From the NCBI GenBank assembly GCA_964434165.1, contig CAYSUS010000107.1:1-23856 (forward strand): a stretch of DNA of 23,856 nt, written 5' to 3'. Source of the DNA: CAYSUS01 sp964434165. Its GTDB lineage: Bacteria > Planctomycetota > Planctomycetia > Pirellulales > Thermoguttaceae. This document shows positions 5,578-13,175 of the stretch, piece after piece. The position numbers and the translations under genes were made by a program. Under the pieces are notes generated by a model. It saw nothing but the letters and a program-made list of their open reading frames with translations, did no database searches and was not told the origin of the DNA. Each line of letters begins with the position of its first letter. The first letter of the stretch is position 1.

Positions 5578-8205
5578 TCAGCGGATCTCGACCTCGTACC
5601 AGAGCGTCTTGTGCCGCGGGCCCAGCTCCAGCACAGCCCTGCCGCGCGCGGACGAGACTTCGACCGGCGCACGGCGCCTTCCCGACTCGTCGAGGGGATA
5701 GAACCGCACGCGGTCAGGTGCGACGGGCAAGGTCATCTCGGCCGGGATGCCCTCGCAGAGGATCGGCTCGCGTCCCCAGTCGCGCCCCAGCGTAACGCGG
5801 TCGCCGGCCAGTTGCTCGAGGTCCGCGCCCGTGTTCTGCATCCAGCCCGTGGCGGCGATGAGCACCCGGCCGGGCGACTGGAAGTCCTTCCCTTCGAGGA
5901 CGCTCACGCTCACCGTGGCCCAGTCGAGGCGCGTGGGGCCGACGGCCAGGCTCACCTCGCCGAGGTCGAAGGTCCGGCCGCGCACGAAGCCGGTGAACAG
6001 CTTCGACCGGGGCGTACTTACCGTGAAGTAGCCGGCGCCTTTCTCGCTCGTATCCCAGCGGATCTCGCCGGTGTCGCTGGTGAAAGCCTGCTTGTCCCCG
6101 GGCAGCTCGGGCAGTTTCGCCCCGGCCTTCTCGCCCGGCCCCACGCGGTCCATGGCCAGGGCGTGCACGAGGGACAGCCGCTCGTCGGCGCCGAAGCCGT
6201 CGGCCGTGATCTTCCACGCGCTGAGCGTCTCGTGCAACAGCTCGCGCTCGGCCTTGCACGCGACGGGCACCAGCACCGCCTGTCTGGCCGGGGCCACGTC
6301 GCCCCGTAGGAACATGGCCGCGCAGGCCGGCATATGCACCAGGCGCGTGGGGTCGCCCTTGATGTCGAAGTAGCTATGGACCCGCTGCGGCTCGAACTCC
6401 GTGTTGTGGCTGTAGGTGAAGTTGAAGATGCCGTCCCACGCCTGAAACGCCGCAAAGGCCGCGATCATGGGAAACCCCTCCGCCGCGTACACGTTGGGGG
6501 CCGGGTGGTTGTACTCGCTGACGGTGAACGCGGTTCCGGCCACGCGGCGCTTGGCCAGCCCCGAGAGCGTGCCGCCCGGCGTGTTGACCAGGGCGATGTT
6601 GCGCACCGTCCAGTTGCCCGGGTCCCAGGGCCGGCCCGGGAAGTGCGGATGCTGCCAGTAGGAGTGGGCGTCGATGTAGTCCAGCTCGGTCTGGATGCAC
6701 ATGGGGCTGTAGCTCAGCTGCGTGCCCGAGACGAGCGGCTTGACCCCCAGCTCGTCCTTCAGAAACCGGCACATCCCCAACCAGTAGTCCTTCTCCGTGT
6801 CCCAGAGGAAGTCGATGAAGTCGGCCCGGGCGGCCTCGGTGAGATTGGCCTGCTTGCGCAAGAGCACGGGCACGGAGTCGTCCTCGAGGCGCTGGTCCTT
6901 CGCCAGCCCCACGATGCCGCCGGGCTTCAGCGAGACCGCGGCCAGCTCGTACGTGCCCGGCTTAAGACTCGTGAACGTGATCCGCGCGCTGTCGTCGTCC
7001 TGCTCGGCAGCGAACGTGAAGCGGTGCTCCTTCCACGTGGGAGAAAGGTCGGCTGACGCGGAGAGGCCCAGGCGCTGCCACGGCTCGTGGGCCATCATGC
7101 AGTTGACGCCGATCGAGCGGTCCTTGTGCGCCCGGGCCCAGAAGGAGAGCGTGTAGGGTGTTCCTTCCTCAAGCTTCAGGCCCGCCTGGCTGATCTGCGG
7201 GCGCCAGGGGACCTCGCCGTTGCGCGTGACCACGAGGCGCAGGCACGGCTTGCCCTCCGGGCCGCCGTCCTTGACGACTGAAAACTCCAGCTCGGTTTGC
7301 GCGTCCTGTTCCAGGCCCCAGGGGCGGTCGAGCTTCGCGCGGAAGTCGCCATTGGTGAGCATCTCCTCGCCCAGCGGCCACTCGCCGGCCTTCCATGCGT
7401 CGCGGAGCCCGTCGCTGGTGCCGTACTTCTCGCGGAGCCAGGCGTTCCACAGCTTGCGGAAGGTCGTGGCGTAGGGGTCGGGCAGACCGTCGAGCTGTCC
7501 CCAGCCCCAGACGGCGAACAGGGCGTCCTCGTTGCTGATCTCCACGAAGGCCACGGCCGGCTCGTCGGTGTAAGCGGTCTTGGTGTAGGGATTGACGTGC
7601 GTGAGCAGGTCGCGGGCGTACTTCTTCTGGGCCTGGATCATGCGGGGCTCGAAGTTGCCGACGCCCTTGTCGTACTTGGGGCGCTTCTCGCGATGGGGGA
7701 AGCCCTCCTTGTCTCCCAGCCAGCGGGAGACATGGAGGTTGATGTTGGTGTAGATGCCGTGCCGTTTGAGCTGGTGGATCAGGTAGTCGAGCCGGTCGAG
7801 CTTCTGCGGGTCGATGGTCAGAAGGTCCTTGCCCCAGATCGATCGGGCGTCCATGTGATGCATGCGCACGCAGTTGATGCCCAGCCCGGCCAGGCGCGCG
7901 GCCAGGGCCTCGGCCTCTTCGCGGCTGGGGAAGCAGGCCTCGAAGCAGAGATTCGTGGCCCAGAAGCGGATGGGGCCGGCGTCGGTGACCAGGCGCGCAA
8001 GCGGCTTGCGAGGCGCGACGCGCACGAAGCCGTGCGCCCCGGCGGGCCTTTCGAGCCACGCCGACACGTTGGGCAGCCCCGCGCTCGGCTCGTAGGAGAC
8101 CAGGAAGGGGAACAGGGGCGGATGCTCCGCGGCCCGGGCCGACGACGGCATCGACGTATTCAGCGGGACGCAAAGGACGGCTGCGAAGAGGAAGCGCAGG
8201 GACAT
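5578..8205 (-). CDS. Secreted glycoside hydrolase (clan GH-A, GH5-like) with internal carbohydrate-binding module
   Basis: The product has 875 aa. A signal peptide spans about residues 1-26 (FLFAAVLCVPLN...ARA). A TIM-barrel N-terminal half follows (GPIRFWATNLCFEACF, LGINCVRMHHMD, HGIYTNINLHVS). The putative acid/base is the Asn-Glu pair N225-E226 in FVEISNEDALF, and the putative nucleophile is E564 in FTVSEYNHPAPN; both fit the GH-A layout. Between the halves, residues about 283-430 (TNGDF... YTLSFWARA... FTSLKPGTYELAAVSL) look like a CBM4/9-type beta-sandwich inserted into the barrel. The C-terminal ~200 residues look like beta-rich accessory domains. The start at 8205 has AAGGAG 6 nt upstream; the longer frame to 8298 has no signal and lacks that site. 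The substrate cannot be read; a plant- or algal-type beta-glycan is plausible. The promoter lies at 8253-8281. Confidence 0.82.
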   Translation of the reverse strand: MSLRFLFAAVLCVPLNTSMPSSARAAEHPPLFPFLVSYEPSAGLPNVSAWLERPAGAHGFVRVAPRKPLARLVTDAGPIRFWATNLCFEACFPSREEAEALAARLAGLGINCVRMHHMDARSIWGKDLLTIDPQKLDRLDYLIHQLKRHGIYTNINLHVSRWLGDKEGFPHREKRPKYDKGVGNFEPRMIQAQKKYARDLLTHVNPYTKTAYTDEPAVAFVEISNEDALFAVWGWGQLDGLPDPYATTFRKLWNAWLREKYGTSDGLRDAWKAGEWPLGEEMLTNGDFRAKLDRPWGLEQDAQTELEFSVVKDGGPEGKPCLRLVVTRNGEVPWRPQISQAGLKLEEGTPYTLSFWARAHKDRSIGVNCMMAHEPWQRLGLSASADLSPTWKEHRFTFAAEQDDDSARITFTSLKPGTYELAAVSLKPGGIVGLAKDQRLEDDSVPVLLRKQANLTEAARADFIDFLWDTEKDYWLGMCRFLKDELGVKPLVSGTQLSYSPMCIQTELDYIDAHSYWQHPHFPGRPWDPGNWTVRNIALVNTPGGTLSGLAKRRVAGTAFTVSEYNHPAPNVYAAEGFPMIAAFAAFQAWDGIFNFTYSHNTEFEPQRVHSYFDIKGDPTRLVHMPACAAMFLRGDVAPARQAVLVPVACKAERELLHETLSAWKITADGFGADERLSLVHALAMDRVGPGEKAGAKLPELPGDKQAFTSDTGEIRWDTSEKGAGYFTVSTPRSKLFTGFVRGRTFDLGEVSLAVGPTRLDWATVSVSVLEGKDFQSPGRVLIAATGWMQNTGADLEQLAGDRVTLGRDWGREPILCEGIPAEMTLPVAPDRVRFYPLDESGRRRAPVEVSSARGRAVLELGPRHKTLWYEVEIR

Positions 8206-8252
8206 GGTCGGCTCCTTGGGCGGGAGGGGTCGGGCCGGAGATGACGCCAGCG

Positions 8253-8281
8253 AGCGTACCTTGGCCGGGCGCGGAATGCAA
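8253..8281 (-). promoter_or_regulatory. Sigma-70-like promoter for the glycoside hydrolase gene
   Basis: On the minus strand TTGCAT (8276-8281) and TACGCT (8253-8258) are separated by 17 bp. The start site would be near 8246, about 40 nt before the ATG. Confidence 0.6.
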
Positions 8282-8309
8282 AGGGGGCGGCGCGCCATTT
8301 GCGCGCGGG

Positions 8310-8338
8310 TTGCCGATCGGCCCGCCAGGGCTTACCAT
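8310..8338 (+). promoter_or_regulatory. Sigma-70-like promoter for the YkgJ-like gene
   Basis: TTGCCG (8310-8315) and TACCAT (8333-8338) are separated by 17 bp, about 40 bp before the ATG at 8378. It is divergent from the glycoside hydrolase promoter: the two -35 boxes are 28 bp apart. Confidence 0.6.
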
Positions 8339-8377
8339 CCAGCAAGGCCCGTCCTGCGCGTCCTGTCGGCCCGATCC

Positions 8378-9622
8378 ATGTCCTCCGCCCAGCTCCTTCC
8401 CGTCGTCCAGCACTGGGACTGCCACAATTGCGCCGTGTGCTGCGTGGGCACGATCGTCACGCTCGATGAGGAGGATCGCGAGCGCCTTCGGCAGCAGGAC
8501 TGGGAGGCGCACCCCGAGTATCGCGGCGTGAAGACCGTCGTTCGCCAGGGGCTTTTCTCGCGCCAATACCAGTTGGCCTGGCGGCGCGACGGCCGGTGTG
8601 TGTTTCTCCTGCCGGACGGGCTGTGCCGGATCCACCGCGACTACGGTTTTGCGGCCAAGCCCAAGCTGTGCCGCGTGTTTCCGTTTCAGACCGTGGCCCA
8701 GGAGGGCCAGGCGCGGGTGCTGGTGAGGCGGAGCTGCCCCTCGGCCGCGGCCGGGAAGGGGCGGCCGGTCGAGCGGGGCCGCGACGACCTGGAAGAGGCG
8801 CTGCGGGTGCGCCCGCCGCCGAAGGCCCTGGCCGCGCCGCCGGAGATCGTGCGCGGGCACCGGCGGAGCTGGAAAGACACCAACCGGTTGACGGACGCCT
8901 GGGAGCGGCTCCTGTGCGATGCGACGTATCCGCTGGTCCGCCGGGTGGCGCACGCCTCGTGCTTCTGCGAGATGGTGGCCCAGTGCCGCCCCGCGCGCCT
9001 GGACGGGCCGCAGTTCGCCGAGTTGCTTCAGATGCTGGAGCCGTCGGCCGTCGAGGAGGCGGCGACCTGGTTCCGCCGCCGCAGGCCGCCGGATCGCAGC
9101 ACGTCGATGCTTCTGCGGCGCGTCCTCCTGGAGTACGCGCGGTTGCACCCCAAGACCCAGCTCGGCAAGTCGTGGGCCACGCGCTGGCGCCTGGTGCGCC
9201 TGGCCTGGGCCTTCGGGCGAGGCCGGGGGGCGATCCCCTCGCTGGGCCCCGAGCTCCCGCCCGTCCCTGCCGAAGCCCTCGATCGGGCCCTGGGGCCTCT
9301 GCCCGAGGAGGTGCTCCAGCCGCTGGTCTCGTACGTGGAGACGATGGCCGCGTCGCGGGGCTACGCGCTGGCCGGCCGACGGGGCTGGCCGCTGGTCGAC
9401 AGCCTGCGGGCCCTGGTCGTCGCGCACCCGGTGGCCATGTGGCTGGCGCGGCTTGCCGCGCCGCACGCTGCCCCTCGGCCGGAGCACATGATCGACGCGG
9501 TCATCGCCCTGGACCGGGGCGATCGCTACGCCGGGCTGACTTCGTGGCAGCACCGCAAGCGCCTGGCGTTGATCGGCGGGCTGGGCGGCTTCGCGCGGGT
9601 CATCACGTGGTACGGGCGCTGA
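8378..9622 (+). CDS. YkgJ/FliB-like cysteine-cluster protein (possible lysine N-methylase family)
   Basis: The product has 414 aa. The N-terminus carries a CxxCxxCC cluster (C15, C18, C21, C22 in WDCHNCAVCCVGT). Further cysteines follow in GRCVFL, DGLCRIHRDYG and KPKLCRVFPF. This pattern is the zinc/iron-chelating YkgJ-type cluster found in flagellin lysine-N-methylase-like proteins. The C-terminal two thirds is helical and Arg-rich with no motif I recognise. There is no signal peptide, so it is probably cytoplasmic. No flagellar gene is nearby, so a flagellin substrate is not supported. The ATG at 8378 is chosen because it lies directly before the cysteine domain and about 33 nt after the predicted start site; no good ribosome binding site is visible. 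The frame is open upstream to 8204, but that part covers the promoter region. It converges with the methyltransferase gene 8 bp away. Confidence 0.72.
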   Translation: MSSAQLLPVVQHWDCHNCAVCCVGTIVTLDEEDRERLRQQDWEAHPEYRGVKTVVRQGLFSRQYQLAWRRDGRCVFLLPDGLCRIHRDYGFAAKPKLCRVFPFQTVAQEGQARVLVRRSCPSAAAGKGRPVERGRDDLEEALRVRPPPKALAAPPEIVRGHRRSWKDTNRLTDAWERLLCDATYPLVRRVAHASCFCEMVAQCRPARLDGPQFAELLQMLEPSAVEEAATWFRRRRPPDRSTSMLLRRVLLEYARLHPKTQLGKSWATRWRLVRLAWAFGRGRGAIPSLGPELPPVPAEALDRALGPLPEEVLQPLVSYVETMAASRGYALAGRRGWPLVDSLRALVVAHPVAMWLARLAAPHAAPRPEHMIDAVIALDRGDRYAGLTSWQHRKRLALIGGLGGFARVITWYGR

Positions 9623-9630
9623 CGGCCGCG

Positions 9631-10533
9631 TCACGCGGCCTTCCGAGCCGGATCGCCCCGATTCGAATCCGCCTCGCACTCCACGTCCTTGCGCGCGGCC
9701 AGGTACATGTTGTCCGAGGTGGGCAGCACGTCGCACAGAGCGCAGGGCAGGGGCTCGAATCCGGACCGCTCCAGCGCGGACCTGAGCGTGCGCCGCGTGA
9801 AGTAGTTGCAGTGGTCGGGGAAGCGATAGCCGCACCACCGCCATCGGCGCACGCGCCGGTTCCAGGAGGCGTAGTTGGGCACTTTGAGCACGACGATGCC
9901 GCCGGGGCGCAACGCCTCGCGCGCCACGCGCAGGGCCTCCAGCGGATGCTGCTCATGCTCCAGATAGCTCTGCATCGTGACCACGTCGAGCGAGGCGGGT
10001 TCGGCCTCAAGCGACGTGACCGGCCCGACGTGGATCTCCGCGGCGGGCACGCGCTGGCGGGCCCGGGCGGCCATGACGGGCGAGACGTCGATGCCCAGCA
10101 CCTCGAAGTGCACCGCGGCCTTCTCGAGCAGCATCCCGCAGCCGCAGCCGAAGTCGCACAGCCGACCCGCCCGATGATGCCGAAGCACTACGCCCAACAG
10201 CGCGCCGCCGTTCTCGCGCCCGCAGAGCCTTTTGAGGGCCGCCCCGGCCTTGGACAACCGCCGGGCGACGGGCGAGCGCCGGTCGCGGCGGCGGGCTTCC
10301 TCGTCGAACGTCTCCGACCAGTCGAATTCCTCGGCAAGCTGCTCGTAGCGGACCTGCTCGTGGAGGAAGACCATCCGGCAGCGGCAGCACCGCACCAGGT
10401 GCCAGGGACGATCCGCGACGGCGGCGGGGAACTCGCGGATCAGCGAAGCGACCGCGTGTCCGCAGATCGGGCACCGGCGTCGCTGCGCGACGGCGAGCCC
10501 TTCGAGTGTGCCCACGATCGACTGCCCCTGCAT
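9631..10533 (-). CDS. Class I SAM-dependent methyltransferase with N-terminal zinc-binding motif
   Basis: The product has 300 aa. The N-terminus has CPICG (C21, C24) and CCRC (C49, C50, C52), likely a zinc knuckle. The Rossmann-type SAM motif I is CDFGCGCGMLLE (D127-G133), with the acidic residue after beta-2 in VLGIDVS (D149). The motif II/III region LDVVTMQSYLEHEQHP and GGIVVLKVPNYASWNRR follow. This layout matches the Methyltransf_23 type common in planctomycete polysaccharide or small-molecule modification loci. The acceptor is unknown. The start at 10533 is chosen for GGGAG 7 nt upstream; an ATG 33 bp further upstream lacks one. It converges with the YkgJ-like gene across only 8 bp, so the two transcripts probably overlap at their 3' ends. 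Confidence 0.85.
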   Translation of the reverse strand: MQGQSIVGTLEGLAVAQRRRCPICGHAVASLIREFPAAVADRPWHLVRCCRCRMVFLHEQVRYEQLAEEFDWSETFDEEARRRDRRSPVARRLSKAGAALKRLCGRENGGALLGVVLRHHRAGRLCDFGCGCGMLLEKAAVHFEVLGIDVSPVMAARARQRVPAAEIHVGPVTSLEAEPASLDVVTMQSYLEHEQHPLEALRVAREALRPGGIVVLKVPNYASWNRRVRRWRWCGYRFPDHCNYFTRRTLRSALERSGFEPLPCALCDVLPTSDNMYLAARKDVECEADSNRGDPARKAA

Positions 10534-10710
10534 GGTGCAGCTCCCGGTGGAAAAAAAGGGCCTCAATACCTGGCTTCTCCGCCTCCCGTAGCAGGCAGTA
10601 TCGTCACGTTCCCTGCAATCGATCCAAACCGAATGCTCCGGAATGGGTGATTCGCTGGGGCATTGTCATCGTAAGAGGGGGTCTGGCGACCCGGATTAAC
10701 ACGTCCCCAG

Positions 10711-10817
10711 GGGGACAGGCGCCGTTTTCCCGACGCGCTGGTCCGCAGCTGGGTCGGGTCAGCGCCGTGCGCCTCGGCTGACGGGTCGCGGCCCGGTTGG
10801 AAAACGGTGCCAGCCCC
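10711..10817. repeat. MITE-like intergenic element, copy 1
   Basis: The left end (GGGGACAGGCGCCGTTTTCC, then CGA) matches 22 of 23 positions of the sequence at 19931-19953. The right end TGCCAGCCCC also recurs there, with nearly the same overall length (107 against 106 bp). The two ends form an imperfect inverted repeat with each other: the right end reads GGAAAACGGTGCCAGCCCC. The interiors differ. This looks like a non-autonomous mobile or REP-type element; mobility is inferred. Confidence 0.55.
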
Positions 10818-10828
10818 GCGGGGCTGGC
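10809..10828. repeat. Perfect 20-bp palindrome
   Basis: GCCAGCCCCGCGGGGCTGGC is fully self-complementary and overlaps the right end of the element at 10711-10817. No T-run flanks it, so it is a poor terminator on either strand. It could be part of the repeat or a dyad-symmetric protein-binding site. Confidence 0.5.
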
Positions 10829-10909
10829 CCGAGATGGGGGGGCAGCATACGATTCAGCGCTGGCGTCCGTCCGGACTCCTGGGATTCCAAGGCGCGTCCC
10901 GTGCGTTTC

Positions 10910-11302
10910 ATGTCGCTGCTACTGATCGCGGTTCTGGTGACCTGTCCTGCTTCGTGCTGGAGCCGGTCGTGCGGCGCATGCGTATCGGGAGGCGACGGGG
11001 CGACGTGCGCCTCGGGTTGCCGCGGCGAATGCCCTTCGAGCGAGGAGTCCTCCGGCGGCCGCGTCCCCTGCTCGCCGCGGCCCGACGCCTCGTGCATCTG
11101 CCACGGAGGCACACCGGCCGACAGGCCGGATCTCGTGCCCGACCCGCGAGAGGAAGGCCCGGGGGCCGTGCTTTCCGATCGCCGTGCGGGCGTGTCCACG
11201 GGCGAGGCCGGTCCGGCCGCCTGGCGCTTGGAGGCGAACGCGGCCGAGTCTCCGCTTTCCGGCATGGCCTTGCGTCTGCGGTTGCAGTCGCTTCAGGCTT
11301 AA
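10910..11302 (+). CDS. Small cysteine-rich secreted protein, first gene of the exporter operon
   Basis: The product has 130 aa. It starts with a short hydrophobic signal segment (MSLLLIAVLVTC). Ten cysteines lie in the first 64 residues (positions 12, 16, 21, 24, 33, 37, 41, 54, 62, 64), ending in SCICHGG. The remainder is Pro/Glu/Arg-rich and Cys-free. Many exported planctomycete peptides end their Cys-rich part with a similar CxC-G motif, but I cannot name the family. The gene lies 108 bp upstream of the first permease on the same strand, which suggests a partner role such as metal or thiol binding at the exporter. No ribosome binding site is visible, and a GTG at 10901 is an alternative start. 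High Cys density in high-GC DNA can arise by chance, so coding status is moderately supported. Confidence 0.55.
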   Translation: MSLLLIAVLVTCPASCWSRSCGACVSGGDGATCASGCRGECPSSEESSGGRVPCSPRPDASCICHGGTPADRPDLVPDPREEGPGAVLSDRRAGVSTGEAGPAAWRLEANAAESPLSGMALRLRLQSLQA

Positions 11303-11410
11303 TCGCATCAGACGACGGGATTTTGGCGCCGCCCGGCGCGGACAGCCGATAGGGGGTGTCGCGCGCTTCCGGGCAAGCCTCCTCTGTCGCCGCTCCGCTG
11401 CGATCGCTCC

Positions 11411-12577
11411 ATGCTCCGACTGCTTCCCTGGGAATACGGTGTCCGCAATCTCCTGCGCCGGCCGCTGCGCACGGGGCTAACGCTGGTGGCGCTTACCGTC
11501 GTCGTGCTCCTGGTGCTGGTGGTCGTGGGGTTCGTGCGCGGGCTGGATTCCTCGCTGGCTTCAAGCGGCGATCCGCAGGTGGTGCTCGTCTATTCGCTCG
11601 GGGCGGGCGAGAACATCGAGAACTCCTCGATCTCGGCCGCCACAGCCGGTCTATTGGCGGCGAGCGTCCCCGGCGTGCGGCGCCGCCAAGGCGTGGCCTG
11701 CGTCTCGCCGGAACTGCTGATGGCCGTGCGCCTGGAGGCGGGAAGCGGCGGCGGGTCCAGCCTGGGCTTGGTTCGCGGGGTCACCCACACCGCGCCGCTG
11801 GTCCGGCGGCGCGTGCAATTGGTGGAGGGACGCTGGCCAGGCGCGGGCGAGGTGATGTGCGGGCGTCTTGCCCATGCCAAGCTCGGATGCCGCCCCGACG
11901 ACCTTGCCGTGGGCGGCACGGTTCATCTGGAGGGAAAGCCGTGGCGCGTGTCCGGACGGTTCGTGGCCGCCGGATCGGCCATCGAGGCGGAGCTGTGGTG
12001 CCGTCTGGACGATCTTGCCCAGGCCACCCGGCGCCAGGACGTGGGGCTGGTGGCCGTCCTCATGGAGCCGGGGGCGAAGGCTGCCGCGATCGACCTGTTC
12101 TGCAAGCGGCGCACGGACCTGGAGCTTCAGAGCGTCCGCCAGAGCGCGTACTACGCGGCCCTCGCCAGGCACTACCGACCGGTCAAGGCCCTGGCCTGGG
12201 TCGTCGTGGGGCTGGTTGCCGCGGCGGGGCTGCTGGCGGGGCTGAACACGATGTACGGCGCCGTGGCCGGCCGGATCCGCGAGCTGGCCACGCTCCAGGC
12301 CGTGGGATTCCGCCGCCGCGCGATCCTGATCGGTCTCGTCCAGGAGGGCGCCGTGCTCGCGGCGACGGCATCCCTGGCGGCCGGCGCGCTGGCCCTGGGG
12401 CTGGTGCACGGGACGGCCGTGCGTTTCACGATGGGTGCGTTCACCCTTAGGATCGACGCGACGGGCGTGCTGGTCGGCTGCGGCACGGGCCTGGCACTCG
12501 GCGTGCTGGGCGCGCTGCCGCCCGCGATCCGCGCCATGCGCCTGCCCGTGGCCGAGAGCATCAAGGCCGTTGCATGA
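11411..12577 (+). CDS. ABC transporter permease, MacB/FtsX type (permease 1)
   Basis: The product has 388 aa. It has one N-terminal membrane helix (about 21-42, TGLTLVALTVVVLLVLVVVGF), then a periplasmic MacB_PCD-like domain of about 210 residues, then three C-terminal helices. These start near 'KALAWVVVGLVAAAGLLAGL', 'RAILIGLVQEGAVLAATASL' and 'VLVGCGTGLALGVLGALPP'. This is the four-helix FtsX/MacB/LolC topology. The coupling-helix motif GRIRELATLQAVGFRRRAI lies between helices 2 and 3. It probably pairs with permease 2 (15557-16693) and the ATPase (14716-15441) as a heterodimeric exporter. The start lacks a clear ribosome binding site. The substrate is unknown. Confidence 0.88.
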   Translation: MLRLLPWEYGVRNLLRRPLRTGLTLVALTVVVLLVLVVVGFVRGLDSSLASSGDPQVVLVYSLGAGENIENSSISAATAGLLAASVPGVRRRQGVACVSPELLMAVRLEAGSGGGSSLGLVRGVTHTAPLVRRRVQLVEGRWPGAGEVMCGRLAHAKLGCRPDDLAVGGTVHLEGKPWRVSGRFVAAGSAIEAELWCRLDDLAQATRRQDVGLVAVLMEPGAKAAAIDLFCKRRTDLELQSVRQSAYYAALARHYRPVKALAWVVVGLVAAAGLLAGLNTMYGAVAGRIRELATLQAVGFRRRAILIGLVQEGAVLAATASLAAGALALGLVHGTAVRFTMGAFTLRIDATGVLVGCGTGLALGVLGALPPAIRAMRLPVAESIKAVA

Positions 12578-12611
12578 ATCACGCAATCAGCAGTAACCGG
12601 AGGGGATCCCA

Positions 12612-13175
12612 ATGCGAACGTCGAAGAGCAATTTTGGAAACGCCAGTCGTGCCGGCTTCGACCGGGGGCCGGCCGTTGCGCTGCTGGCGGCGGCGTGCAT
12701 GGCGGGATGCGGGGCGGAGCCGGCCGCCGAGCGCCACCCGGTCCTGGGTGAGCCGTCGCCTGAGGGCCGCGTTTACCTTCTGCCTGGAGAGCCCTCCGAC
12801 GCGCAGTCGGTCGCCCTGGCGCGCGAGCGCGCCGAGGACGGCTCCGAGGTGACGGTCGTCGGGCGCATCGGCGGAGGCAAGGAGCCGTTTGTTGAAGGCA
12901 TGGCGGCTTTCACGATCGTCGATCCGGGCCTTGCTCCGTGTGCGCCGGACTGCGGTTGTCCGACCCCGTGGGACTACTGCTGCGACCCAGGGAAGCTGCC
13001 CACGCGCAAGGCCCTGGTCGAGGTCGTCGATTCCTCGGGCGGCACGGTGGCCACCGACGCGCGCGAGCTGCTCGGCTTGAGAGAGCTGGCCACCGTGTTC
13101 GCGCGCGGCACGGCCCGCAAGGACCAGGCGGGAAACCTCGTGGTGCTGGCCACCGGCCTCTACGTGAAGCCATGA
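12612..13175 (+). CDS. Cys-rich lipoprotein with CPTPWDYCC motif, exporter-associated
   Basis: The product has 187 aa. Residues 21-33 (AVALLAAACMAGC) form a lipoprotein signal with the lipobox Cys at 33. The mature part has a short beta-rich fold (EVTVVGRIGGG, FVEGMAAFTIVDPGL), then a tight cysteine cluster CAPDCGCPTPWDYCC (C110, C114, C116, C123, C124). It ends in LVEVVDSSGG and NLVVLATGLYV. The VVGRIGG/ATGLYV framing resembles an OB-like barrel; that is inferred. I recall similar unnamed proteins in planctomycete exporter operons. A strong GGAGGGG lies about 8 nt upstream of the ATG. Its stop overlaps the start of the HlyD gene (ATGA), which indicates translational coupling. A metal-binding or redox role is plausible but unproven. 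Confidence 0.8.
   Translation: MRTSKSNFGNASRAGFDRGPAVALLAAACMAGCGAEPAAERHPVLGEPSPEGRVYLLPGEPSDAQSVALARERAEDGSEVTVVGRIGGGKEPFVEGMAAFTIVDPGLAPCAPDCGCPTPWDYCCDPGKLPTRKALVEVVDSSGGTVATDARELLGLRELATVFARGTARKDQAGNLVVLATGLYVKP

Larger units (their letters stand above)
10534..10909. other. Divergent intergenic region rich in repeats
   Basis: This 376-bp gap separates the methyltransferase gene (-) from the exporter operon (+). It holds the 107-bp element at 10711-10817, a perfect 20-bp palindrome at 10809-10828, and a short palindrome GTCCCCAGGGGGAC-like at its left edge. A possible -10 box TACGAT (10848-10853) precedes the operon, but no good -35 box pairs with it. No gene is apparent. Confidence 0.5.

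Noticed and set aside
3756..5795. 679-aa plus-strand ORF overlapping the LamG gene
   Set aside because: Arg/Gly/Pro-rich shadow frame without motifs; the overlapping frame has a signal peptide, LamG repeats and PEP-CTERM.
7169..9844. 891-aa minus-strand ORF
   Set aside because: It is antisense to the YkgJ-like gene and out of frame with the glycoside hydrolase; low-complexity composition.
8596..10650. 684-aa plus-strand ORF
   Set aside because: Shadow of the YkgJ-like gene that then runs antisense to the methyltransferase; no domain seen.
10809..10828. Palindrome as a Rho-independent terminator
   Set aside because: There is no T-run on either side and no loop unless the centre is unpaired; it lies upstream of both flanking genes.
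12938..13171. Upstream start for the HlyD-type adaptor
   Set aside because: It overlaps the lipoprotein in another frame; the ATG at 13172 gives the normal membrane anchor and an ATGA coupling.
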